Assembly (NCBI GenBank): GCA_027600665.1
Contig: JADGJL010000009.1
Location: forward strand, 102,761 to 166,760
Source: Irineochytrium annulatum
Taxonomy: Eukaryota > Chytridiomycota > Chytridiomycetes > Chytridiales > Chytridiaceae
DNA length: 64,000 nucleotides
Reading direction: 5' to 3'
Shown: positions 54,513 through 62,238 of the stretch, one piece after another
Layout of the letters: each line of letters starts with the position of its first letter
How positions within the stretch are numbered: position 1 is the stretch's first letter
Position numbers and translations under genes: made by a program
Notes under the pieces: generated by a model
Seen by the model: only the letters and a program-made list of their open reading frames with translations
The model's database searches: none
Told to the model about the DNA's origin: nothing

Positions 54513-55139
54513 ATGATATTTATTCGCTATGAGAACTGGAAAGGTTATCTGAAGTATTTCCCTTTGACGTCGATTTTTTTAATTGCCAATGTTGTGATGT
54601 TTATTGTGTTAACGGTGAACGGTGGCTCAACGAACAATATGGTGCTGCTGAAATTCGGGGCACTTACGAATCATGAACTGTTCGCACAGGAGTGGTGGCG
54701 TTACATTACATCGATCTTCCTGCATGCGGGCTTCAGTCATTTATTGTTTAACAGCTTTGCGTTAATTGTATTTGCACCACCAATGGAACGTTTGCTCGGG
54801 TCGGTAAGGTATGGTGTATTGTATCTGGGTGGTGGTGTATTGGGTAATATCCTTGCTGTTGCATGGTACAACTCGATTGGAAGTATCACCATCTCCGTAG
54901 GTGCTTCTGGAGCGATCTATGCCGTCTATGGTGCATTCCTGTATGTAGCGCTGTTCCAGCGAACGATGATGGACGAGGCTTCGCGCAAAACGATGTACAC
55001 GCTGCTTTTGTTCGGGATCATATTCTCTTTCTCGATGTCGGGCATCAATTGGATGGCGCACCTCGGAGGATTGTTGGGTGGATTCTTTATTTACGGACTG
55101 TTGATCAGGTTGTGGAAACCTCGCAGCTTAAAGCGGTAG
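54513..55139 (+). CDS. Rhomboid intramembrane serine protease
   Basis: A 208-residue, six-helix membrane protease. The catalytic serine is S132 in GASG, the histidine H183 in NWMAHLGG, and the HxxxN motif is H76/N80 in HAGFSHLLFN. It cuts membrane proteins within or next to the membrane. The ATG has a weak, distant site (GGTGGAG, 15 bases), so the start is a little uncertain. No partner gene is obvious; the LysR gene follows. Confidence 0.92.
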   Translation: MIFIRYENWKGYLKYFPLTSIFLIANVVMFIVLTVNGGSTNNMVLLKFGALTNHELFAQEWWRYITSIFLHAGFSHLLFNSFALIVFAPPMERLLGSVRYGVLYLGGGVLGNILAVAWYNSIGSITISVGASGAIYAVYGAFLYVALFQRTMMDEASRKTMYTLLLFGIIFSFSMSGINWMAHLGGLLGGFFIYGLLIRLWKPRSLKR

Positions 55140-55209
55140 TCAGAACGTTCTCAAGATGGAATGCAGTCAGGGATAAGTAGGGTATAACAGATTGGAGCGA
55201 TCAGGACGA

Positions 55210-56121
55210 GTGGAATTAAGACAGTTGCATTACTTTTTGAAAGTGGCACAGAAGGAACATGTAACACAGGCTGCTGAAGAGCTGCATGTGGCACAGTCGG
55301 CGGTGAGTCGTCAGATTCATCAGCTGGAAGAAGAACTGGGCGTGGACCTTTTTATGCAAAAGGGGCGAAACCTGCAGTTGACTGCAGTAGGACAGCTTTT
55401 TTGCAAACGAATTGAAGGTATATTAAAAGATTTGGACAAAGCAGTCGGGGAGGTTCATGAGTTTCTTGACCCGGAGCATGGGGAGATCCGCATTGGATTC
55501 CCGCATAGCCTGGGGATTCATCTCATTCCTTCCGTTGTAGCTGCTTTTCGTCAGCGCTACCCTAACGTGAAATTCAGATTCAAGCAGGGGATGTTCCCTA
55601 CATTGATTCGTGACGTGTTATCGGGAGAGGTAGACTTGGCATTCATTTCTCCTTTTCCAGAGAAGCATGATCAAGTGGCTGGTGATATTGTACTCACGGA
55701 AGAATTACATGCCATCCTTCCTCCGAATCACCCGTTAGCTGGTGAAGAGACCATTGCGCTTGAACAACTCAAGGATGATAAATTTGTATTGTTTAGCAAA
55801 GGTTATTCTCTTCGTCCTATTGTGTGGCATGCCTGTCTGGAAGCTGGTTTTACACCCAAAATTGCTTTTGAAGGGGAAGAGACCGACACGATCCGCGGAT
55901 TGGTCGCTGCGGGCATGGGGGTCAGCCTCCTGCCTGAGATGGCGCTATTCCAGACAAACCCGTTGCAACCGGCACATGTCGCCATCTCCCATCCAAAAGT
56001 AACACGGACCATTGGGTTAATTCACCGTGCAGATGACAAGTTGCCGCTGGTTGCCCAGTCCTTTCGTTCATTTTTGCTTCATTATTTTGGTTTACAACAG
56101 AACAATACCCCATCCGATTAA
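55210..56121 (+). CDS. LysR family transcriptional regulator
   Basis: A 303-residue regulator with an N-terminal helix-turn-helix (RQLHYFLKVAQKEHVTQAAEELHVAQSAVSRQIHQLEEELG) and a LysR substrate domain (residues about 90-295). The closest well-known type is GltC/YofA-like, but the inducer is not evident. GTG at 55210 gives the standard VELRQLHYF start; TTG at 55192 is the alternative. The terminator hairpin includes the end of the coding region. No divergent target gene, so regulon is unknown. Confidence 0.9.
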   Translation: MELRQLHYFLKVAQKEHVTQAAEELHVAQSAVSRQIHQLEEELGVDLFMQKGRNLQLTAVGQLFCKRIEGILKDLDKAVGEVHEFLDPEHGEIRIGFPHSLGIHLIPSVVAAFRQRYPNVKFRFKQGMFPTLIRDVLSGEVDLAFISPFPEKHDQVAGDIVLTEELHAILPPNHPLAGEETIALEQLKDDKFVLFSKGYSLRPIVWHACLEAGFTPKIAFEGEETDTIRGLVAAGMGVSLLPEMALFQTNPLQPAHVAISHPKVTRTIGLIHRADDKLPLVAQSFRSFLLHYFGLQQNNTPSD

Positions 56122-56139
56122 CGGTGGGGTATTGTTTTT
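56101..56139 (+). terminator. Terminator overlapping the LysR stop codon
   Basis: AACAATACCCCA faces TGGGGTATTGTT exactly over 12 bases, with the TAA stop codon inside the loop, then TTTTTG. Confidence 0.9.
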
Positions 56140-56157
56140 GTTGTATGAGCTATGCAA

Positions 56158-56838
56158 TTAATCGCGGCTATTGAAGATTCCGATGTAACGAATCAACTCA
56201 AGCAGTGAGATCAACGCTGCAGCGACGTAAGTCAAGGCTGCGGCGTTCAGGACTTTTGCAACACCTTTTTCTTCTTCATTACGGATGTACCCTTCAGATA
56301 CCATAATTTCTCTAGCACGGTTACTCGCATTGAACTCAACCGGTAACGTGATGAGTTGGAATGCTACAGTTACAGAGAAGAAGATGATACCGATCCCTAC
56401 AAGGTTCATGGCATTGAAGAGGAATCCTGCAATCAGCAGGAATGGAGCTAATCCGGATGCGAAATTCACAATGGGGAAGATCCGGTGACGCAGTGCCAGC
56501 ATTGGATAACTTTCTTTATGCTGAATGGCATGACCAACTTCATGGCAGGCTACCGAAACAGCTGAGATTGAGTTTTCATAATATACTGGTTCTGATAACC
56601 GTACAACCCGATTGATCGGATCGTAGTGATCTGAGAGCGTGCCGCGTACAGGTTCAATTGGAACATCATGCAGACCGTTAGCATCTAGCATCTGGCGAGC
56701 AGCATCGTAACCCGTCATTCCGTTTTGGTTCGGGACCTCTGACCAACGTCTAAATGTACCTTTAACGCGAAATTGCGCCCATAAAGAGAGCAAAAAGGCG
56801 ATAATGATCAATACGAACATACCGTTATTAAAACTCAT
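56158..56838 (-). CDS. yugP: YugP-like membrane zinc metallopeptidase
   Basis: A 226-residue membrane protease of the Zn_peptidase_2 family. The zinc site is HEVGH (H99, E100, H103), flanked by membrane spans at the N-terminus (residues 5-22) and after 125. ATG at 56838 is 7 bases after GGAGGA on the minus strand; the first ATG at 56844 touches that site. It is 28 bases downstream of the MerR gene on the same strand, so they may be co-transcribed. Confidence 0.92.
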   Translation of the reverse strand: MSFNNGMFVLIIIAFLLSLWAQFRVKGTFRRWSEVPNQNGMTGYDAARQMLDANGLHDVPIEPVRGTLSDHYDPINRVVRLSEPVYYENSISAVSVACHEVGHAIQHKESYPMLALRHRIFPIVNFASGLAPFLLIAGFLFNAMNLVGIGIIFFSVTVAFQLITLPVEFNASNRAREIMVSEGYIRNEEEKGVAKVLNAAALTYVAAALISLLELIRYIGIFNSRD

Positions 56839-56865
56839 ATTCATTCCTCCGCTTTCTGAAATAAG

Positions 56866-57294
56866 CTACATCATGGTGTTCTCAAGCAAGATTTTAAGTG
56901 CCTCCATTGTACCGGCGCTTTTGGTGAGAAGTCCTGCCATCATTTTGCGTGCTTGTACAGGTTTCATCTCTCCAAGGAGCGGTTTGAGTTCATTAACCTC
57001 TCGCTCAAGTTGTTGTACGTGAAGTTCCAATGTTGTCAATTTGCTGGCAACTTGTTCTTCTGTACTAACCAGACGCCACTTCTCAAGAGATTGCTTAATC
57101 TCGTCGAGACTATACTTCTCTTGTTTCATCTGTACAATACGTTCAAGCCTCGTTAAAGTTTCATTACTATAGAGACGATAATTTTTTTGTGTACGTTCTT
57201 CGGGAGCGATCAACCCAAGCTTTGTGTAATAATCAATCGTCCGTTCACTCACACCAGCGGTCTTGGCGAGTTCGCCAATCCGAAAAAGTTTCAT
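56866..57294 (-). CDS. MerR family regulator
   Basis: A 142-residue regulator: FRIGELAKTAGVSERTIDYYTKLGLI is the winged helix, followed by a long coiled coil (LTTLELHVQQLEREVNELK) and a short effector tail with no metal-binding cysteines. ATG at 57294 has GGGG 2 bases upstream and GAGGTG 15 bases upstream; start less certain, but upstream sequence does not look coding. It faces away from amt across a 350-base gap and precedes yugP. Confidence 0.85.
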   Translation of the reverse strand: MKLFRIGELAKTAGVSERTIDYYTKLGLIAPEERTQKNYRLYSNETLTRLERIVQMKQEKYSLDEIKQSLEKWRLVSTEEQVASKLTTLELHVQQLEREVNELKPLLGEMKPVQARKMMAGLLTKSAGTMEALKILLENTMM

Positions 57295-57560
57295 ATCCCC
57301 AATGATATTCACCTCGCTTGCAAGTTCAAATGTAGGGAATTGTAGTTTCCAGTTGCGAATTTCTATACTACGCCCAATTTTTCTTACTAATAAGTATGAT
57401 ACATGATCTTTAACCGTACAGTCAAACGTTATGCTTTGGCGATCAGGATACCGCATTTCTATATCTATGTACTCATAGAATGTGATTATGTACTTAAGTG
57501 CAAGAAAAAGACGTATGACTTTATTCCCAGAAATAATTTTCAGTTTTGATGAAAATACTC

Positions 57561-57590
57561 TTGTCAACTTTCCTCTCTTCTGCTTATAAT
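57561..57590 (+). promoter_or_regulatory. Promoter of the amt operon
   Basis: TTGTCA at 57561-57566 and TATAAT at 57585-57590 are 18 bases apart; predicted start near 57597. The gap 57295-57560 is AT-rich with no other recognised signal. Confidence 0.7.
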
Positions 57591-57611
57591 GACATTAAGA
57601 GTTTCACGTTA

Positions 57612-57628
57612 TGTGAAGAAACTTAACA
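57612..57628 (+). promoter_or_regulatory. GlnR/TnrA-type operator of amt
   Basis: TGTGAAGAAACTTAACA matches TGTNAN7TNACA at every fixed position. It lies about 15-31 bases after the predicted transcription start and ends 18 bases before the ATG. In Bacillales and Paenibacillus, GlnR/TnrA sites downstream of the start repress. A second overlapping palindrome (TTCAC...GTGAA, 57603-57617) adjoins it. Confidence 0.75.
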
Positions 57629-57646
57629 TAAGAGGGAGTGGGGTAT

Positions 57647-59047
57647 ATGAGAAAGAAATGGTTGGTTTCCATGTTAGTAATGCTTACTTTGTTCGCTTTT
57701 CCGGTCAGCGCATTTGCGGCTGCGGAGGGTCCAACTAACATTGAACTTCAAAGCGGTTTGAACTCAGCCTTTACGTTTCTGGCCGTGGTACTCGTATTCT
57801 TGATGCAAGGGGGATTTGCTTTACTCGAAGCGGGTTCAACACGGATGAAGAATGCAGGACACATTGCAGGTAAGACCATCCTGACATTGGGAATTTCAGT
57901 TATTGCCTTCTGGGGGCTGGGTTTTGGTCTAGGCTTCGGTAATGGTAATGGATTTTTTGGAACTACCGGATTCTTCCTAAGTGGAGACAGTATGGCTGCT
58001 TCCTTCGAATCACTGGCTTTCTCCGATGTTCCACTGACTATCAAATTTGTATTCCACCTCGCCTTTGCGGCGGTATCTCTGGCCATTGCTTGCGGTGGTA
58101 TGGCTGAACGTGCAAAGATGAGCGTATATATCGTGTTTGGTACATTGTATACCATTATTATGTATCCGGTTGTTGCTCACTGGGTATGGGGCGGCGGCTG
58201 GTTGGCTGAGCTGGGTATGCAAGACTTTGCAGGATCGACGGTAGTTCACTTGACTGGTGCGACTGCAGCATTGGTAGCTACCATCTTGTTGAAACCACGT
58301 ATCGGTAAATATAACAAAGACGGCAAACCTAACATCATTCCAGGTCACAACCAAGTGTATTCCGTACTCGGGGTTATTATCCTCTGGATCGGTTGGTTTG
58401 GATTCAACCCAGGTAGTACGTTATCTGCCATGGGGGATGGATTCTTCGGTTATGTTGCATTGACTACTAACGTAGCTGCAGCAGCAGGTGGTGTTGCTGC
58501 GCTGTTAATCTCGTGGGCAGTACTTGGTAAGTCAGATATTCCTAGCATGTTAAACGGTGTGCTTGCGGCACTCGTTGCGATTACAGGGGCATGTGCATTC
58601 GTTGAGCCTTGGGCAGCGCTGGTTATCGGTGCTTTGGCGGGTATCATCACATTCTTCACAGCACAATACTTCGATCGTAAAGGAATTGACGATCCAATCT
58701 ACGCTTTCTCCGTACATGGTATTGCGGGTATGTGGGGTGCGATTTCCACAGGTTTGTTCGCTACTCCTGAACTTGCCGAGAATGCTGGTGTAGGTCAAGC
58801 GGGTCTGTTCTATGGCGGTGGCTTCCACCAATTGGGCGTACAACTTCTAGGTCTGGCGGGTGCTTTTGCCTTCGTACTGGTGATGTCCTTCATTATTCTG
58901 GGCGGAATGAAAGCGATCATGGGCATCCGTGTTACTGAAGAAGAAGAAACAATGGGTCTGGATATCAGTGAGCACGGTACTTACGGATACCCTGAACAAA
59001 TGAAAAGTGTAGATTCAAAATCCAATGGTGGTACGTTCAGCTCCTGA
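57647..59047 (+). CDS. amt: Ammonium transporter
   Basis: A 466-residue Amt-family ammonium channel with a cleavable signal peptide (residues about 1-25, ending SAFAA) and eleven predicted helices. The twin pore histidines lie in STVVHLTGA and FSVHGIAGMWG. The C-terminal tail (GIRVTEEEETMGLDISEHG) is the region that binds PII (GlnK) in other bacteria, yet no glnK gene is adjacent. ATG at 57647 is 8 bases after AGAGGGAG. It leads an operon with a DUF294 nucleotidyltransferase and an exonuclease. Confidence 0.96.
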   Translation: MRKKWLVSMLVMLTLFAFPVSAFAAAEGPTNIELQSGLNSAFTFLAVVLVFLMQGGFALLEAGSTRMKNAGHIAGKTILTLGISVIAFWGLGFGLGFGNGNGFFGTTGFFLSGDSMAASFESLAFSDVPLTIKFVFHLAFAAVSLAIACGGMAERAKMSVYIVFGTLYTIIMYPVVAHWVWGGGWLAELGMQDFAGSTVVHLTGATAALVATILLKPRIGKYNKDGKPNIIPGHNQVYSVLGVIILWIGWFGFNPGSTLSAMGDGFFGYVALTTNVAAAAGGVAALLISWAVLGKSDIPSMLNGVLAALVAITGACAFVEPWAALVIGALAGIITFFTAQYFDRKGIDDPIYAFSVHGIAGMWGAISTGLFATPELAENAGVGQAGLFYGGGFHQLGVQLLGLAGAFAFVLVMSFIILGGMKAIMGIRVTEEEETMGLDISEHGTYGYPEQMKSVDSKSNGGTFSS

Positions 59048-59085
59048 GTTGGATAATGCTGAAACATGCATCAAGGAGGCTGGAC

Positions 59086-60174
59086 ATGATGGAACCCATC
59101 TCGTTTACAAACTACTCCTGGTCTTATCAGGGAATCGATGGTGCGGTGTCTGTTCCAGAACTGCGCCAGGCACGTGTGATATTACAGAATGAGCTCCAGG
59201 ATTTGTTGTCCGCTTCCTTGTCGCCAATCGAGTGGTACCAAACGGTAAATGAACTGCATGACCGGATTGCACGGAAAGCAGTAGAGTTATGCATTCAGGG
59301 GATGGTTGAGGAAGGCTTAGGCCAACCTCCCGTCCCCTATGCCTTTATCGTATTTGGCAGTTCTGGCAGGGAAGAAGCAACGTTATGGAGTGATCAGGAC
59401 AATGGCATGATTATTAGCGATATCCCACATGAGGGTAAAGGGGCATACTTTGCCGAGCTTGGACAGCGAATCACGGATATGTTGGAAGGGCTTGGGTACG
59501 CCAAGTGCGAAGGCAAAGTCATGTGCTCAGAGTCACTGTGGAGAAAAACGCTGGCATCATGGAAGCAACAATTGGCAGAGTGGAGTTCAGATCTGAATTG
59601 GGAGCCTGTTCGTAATCTGATCATCGCTTCAGACATGCGTTTTGTTGCGGGGCAGCAAAGTCTGGCAGAGGAATGGATCACAAGTTTTTACGAACAGTTC
59701 AGACTTGTTCCCGAACTTTCGGAAGCCGTTCTTCGCAATACGGTTAAACATAAAGCTACATTAAATGTACTTGGACGTGTGGTCACAGAACGATTTGGTG
59801 AACATGCAGGTGGATTTGATGTCAAGTATGGTTTGTACATTCCACTTGTGAACAGTGCCCGTTATTTGGCTTTGCAGCATGGGATCAAGGAGTCATCTAC
59901 GTTAAAAAGAATGGAGAGACTGACTTCGCTTGAAGCTGTTCCGTTTACACTACTGGATGCATGTCAGCGGGCCTTTATAGCCGCTTTGAAGTTTCGCCGA
60001 AGTACGCCGGTTGTTATCCAAGGGGGGCTGCAACATAGCAGCGGGTTCCTTGATGAGAAACAGATGAAACAAAAACAGATTCATTATGAGCTCAGGGATA
60101 CGCTCGGGTTGGTACGACGAGTGCATCGTGCTTTGCAAAGACAGTTGCGTTTTGCAGAAAGGAGACGTCCATGA
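59086..60174 (+). CDS. DUF294 GlnD-like nucleotidyltransferase
   Basis: A 362-residue cytosolic protein. Residues about 20-80 are helical; residues 85-180 carry the nucleotidyltransferase motif GSSGREEATLWSDQD with metal aspartates D103 and D105; the rest is the DUF294_C helical domain. The domain is related to the N-terminal uridylyltransferase part of GlnD, but HD and ACT domains are absent. ATG at 59086 is 6 bases after AAGGAGG, 38 bases after the amt stop. Together with amt this suggests nitrogen signalling, with an unknown protein target; a PII target is possible but PII is not in the window. Confidence 0.85.
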   Translation: MMEPISFTNYSWSYQGIDGAVSVPELRQARVILQNELQDLLSASLSPIEWYQTVNELHDRIARKAVELCIQGMVEEGLGQPPVPYAFIVFGSSGREEATLWSDQDNGMIISDIPHEGKGAYFAELGQRITDMLEGLGYAKCEGKVMCSESLWRKTLASWKQQLAEWSSDLNWEPVRNLIIASDMRFVAGQQSLAEEWITSFYEQFRLVPELSEAVLRNTVKHKATLNVLGRVVTERFGEHAGGFDVKYGLYIPLVNSARYLALQHGIKESSTLKRMERLTSLEAVPFTLLDACQRAFIAALKFRRSTPVVIQGGLQHSSGFLDEKQMKQKQIHYELRDTLGLVRRVHRALQRQLRFAERRRP

Positions 60175-60908
60175 GAGAGCCGGCAAGGGGCAATACAGGA
60201 TTCTGGAATTCGCTGCGTCAGGGAGGGGTTCCTTCCGCCATCGCTTCCATTATGGGAGCCCCTACGGCGCAACACATGGCGTTTATCCGCTCGATGATGA
60301 GAGAACAGCGCAGACCTGAGGTTCTGCATACGCCTCTAAACGAGTTGGACGCAGTTGTATTTGATCTGGAAACGACGGGTTTTTCACCCCAGCATGGGGA
60401 TGAGATTATCTCATTTGGTGCGGTCCGTATACATGGTGGTGTGGTGCTGGAAGGAGAACAGTTCTATACGGTGGTGCAGTCCAAAACTGCGGTCCCAGAA
60501 CATATTACTGAACTTACAGGTATTACACAGGAGATGACACTGAACGCGCCAACTTTGTTGGAGGGATTACATGATTTCATGTCTTTTGTAGGCGGAAATG
60601 TTCTGATCGCACACGCAAGTGCGCATGATCGCGCCTTTCTCAATGCTGCGTTGTGGCGGACTTCAAAAGTAAGACTGACGCATCGTTTAATTGATACGAT
60701 GATGTTGGCTCGCTGGCTTGAACCAAGCAGGCCGGGGTATGGTCTGGATGAATTACTGGAATCCAGAGGCATTCCGATCTATGGTCGTCACCATGCACTG
60801 GAAGACTCGAAAATGACTGCACAGTTATGGTCCTGTTATCTGGAGGACATGATGCGTAAAAATGTGGAGACCCTGGGTGATTTGTATACCCAGCTAAGTC
60901 ACGCATAA
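60171..60908 (+). CDS. DEDDh 3'-5' exonuclease (DnaQ/PolC-epsilon-like)
   Basis: A 245-residue exonuclease. The DEDDh residues are D65 and E67 in FDLETTG, D153 in AHASAHDRAF, and H208 with D212 in HHALEDSK. The first 50 residues are a non-conserved helical extension. Its ATG overlaps the upstream stop by 4 bases, so translation is coupled to the nucleotidyltransferase. DUF294-exonuclease pairs occur in other bacteria next to transporters, which suggests a joint task. Its 3-prime end overlaps the convergent JAMM gene by 15 bases. Confidence 0.9.
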   Translation: MREPARGNTGFWNSLRQGGVPSAIASIMGAPTAQHMAFIRSMMREQRRPEVLHTPLNELDAVVFDLETTGFSPQHGDEIISFGAVRIHGGVVLEGEQFYTVVQSKTAVPEHITELTGITQEMTLNAPTLLEGLHDFMSFVGGNVLIAHASAHDRAFLNAALWRTSKVRLTHRLIDTMMLARWLEPSRPGYGLDELLESRGIPIYGRHHALEDSKMTAQLWSCYLEDMMRKNVETLGDLYTQLSHA

Positions 60909-61385
60909 CGGAACGGGAAGCAGATGGTAAGAAGGCGCAACGTGGTGTGCTTGATCCGGCAATTCCTTCGAAGATTGAATCTGATATCCGTTCAGATGCA
61001 TACGAGATCGCAACCCGCTTGTAAGGTCAGGTGAGCCGATGAGGTACATCTGAAGCAAACCGGCGAAGGCGGGAAGAGCTTGCATGTCCTCTAGGGAAGG
61101 AACAGGACTAGTCTGCGGATGAGAATGGAAGATGCCGATGAGTTTGGGTTCGGAGAAAACGCACCGAATCCATTCGGCATCGTCCAGAGCAAAATGGTGC
61201 AGCGGGTCAGGTGCTACGTTACGAATGGGCTGAAACCGACTGATTCGTATACCGCCCGCTGCGGTTTCACCCAGCATAACCCCGCAGGCTTCTTGCGGCA
61301 GCGAAAGGAACATGTGCTTACACATCTCTTGTTCTACGGAAGAAGGGATGTAGAAGGTGTTCTGCTGTCCGTGAAGTGCTGCCAT
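60894..61385 (-). CDS. JAMM/MPN-domain (M67-type) metallopeptidase
   Basis: A 163-residue protein with the JAMM zinc motif: E32 in QEACG, H87 and H89 in HSHP, and S97-x-x-D100 in PSLED. Bacterial relatives remove ubiquitin-like sulfur carriers or act with ThiF/MoeB-like enzymes, but none is adjacent. GGGGTG precedes the ATG on the minus strand. The last 15 bases overlap the exonuclease gene. Confidence 0.85.
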   Translation of the reverse strand: MAALHGQQNTFYIPSSVEQEMCKHMFLSLPQEACGVMLGETAAGGIRISRFQPIRNVAPDPLHHFALDDAEWIRCVFSEPKLIGIFHSHPQTSPVPSLEDMQALPAFAGLLQMYLIGSPDLTSGLRSRMHLNGYQIQSSKELPDQAHHVAPSYHLLPVPLCVT

Positions 61386-61609
61386 TTGTATTCACCCCTC
61401 TCTCTTTGGCTCCTGCTTAGGCAGGAGTCCTTTTTCATTTTATTTTCTGTGATGTGGATTGTAAAATTTTAAAGGAAAAGGGTACAATATTAAAGAGGAC
61501 ATTGGTGGATCATGTTCTGGAGATCTGTAATAGATTGTCGTAAACATTTAACATGCACGAAATAAGGTTTCAGTTTCAATAGGTTAATTATATAAAAGGG
61601 TGGCGGGTT

Positions 61610-62161
61610 ATGAAACGAAACATATACATACTCCTCGGTGTTGTCTTGCTAGTTGGTATTGCACTGGCCCAGAATGCGGGTGATGGTATTGCCGCCGTAT
61701 TTAAGCAGGAGGAACCCATGCCTACTGAGACGGGTCCGCGTGCGGGTCTTCTGGCACCTCCTTTTTCTCTGACAGCAATGGATGGGAAACCGTACAGTGT
61801 GGGCGGCGCCAAAGACAAGGCGACTTTCGTCAGTTTCTGGGCATCGTGGTGTGATCCGTGTAAACAGGAAGCTCCCGAGCTGAACAAAATGGCTGAGAAA
61901 TATAAGGATAAGCTTGATCTCTATGGCGTTAATGTAACATCCTACGATAAACTGAAAGATGCCAAAGCTTTTGTGGATGAATACCAACTGAAGTTCCCCA
62001 TTCCCTTGGACGAGAAGGGAACCGTGTATGCTCAATACAATGGGGTCGCCTTTCCAACGAATGTTCTAATTGACTCCAGAGGCGTTATACAGGAGATCAT
62101 TCTGGGCATATTGCCCGAAAAAGAGTTGGAACGTAAGATTAAAGAATTAATTGCAAATTAA
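61610..62161 (+). CDS. ResA/TlpA-like membrane-anchored thioredoxin
   Basis: A 183-residue thioredoxin-fold protein held in the membrane by an N-terminal span (residues 3-22) and facing outward. The active site is WCDPC (C81, C84), within FVSFWASWCDPC, and the C-terminal cis-proline region is GVAFPTNVLID. Family members reduce apocytochrome c cysteines or disulfides outside the cell; no ccdA or resBC is adjacent, so the partner is unknown. GGGTGGCGGG precedes the ATG. Confidence 0.92.
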   Translation: MKRNIYILLGVVLLVGIALAQNAGDGIAAVFKQEEPMPTETGPRAGLLAPPFSLTAMDGKPYSVGGAKDKATFVSFWASWCDPCKQEAPELNKMAEKYKDKLDLYGVNVTSYDKLKDAKAFVDEYQLKFPIPLDEKGTVYAQYNGVAFPTNVLIDSRGVIQEIILGILPEKELERKIKELIAN

Positions 62162-62172
62162 TTACTGCAAAG

Positions 62173-62220
62173 AAAGAAGCCTTTGCATCCATGAATCATG
62201 GGTACAGAGGCTTCTTTTTA
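62173..62220. terminator. Terminator between resA-like gene and cimA
   Basis: AAAGAAGCCT faces AGAGGCTTCTTT with an inner CCATG/CATGG stem and a T5 tail; A-runs on the opposite side make it plausible for cimA as well. Confidence 0.8.
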
Positions 62221-62238
62221 TTTTCCGGGAAATACACT

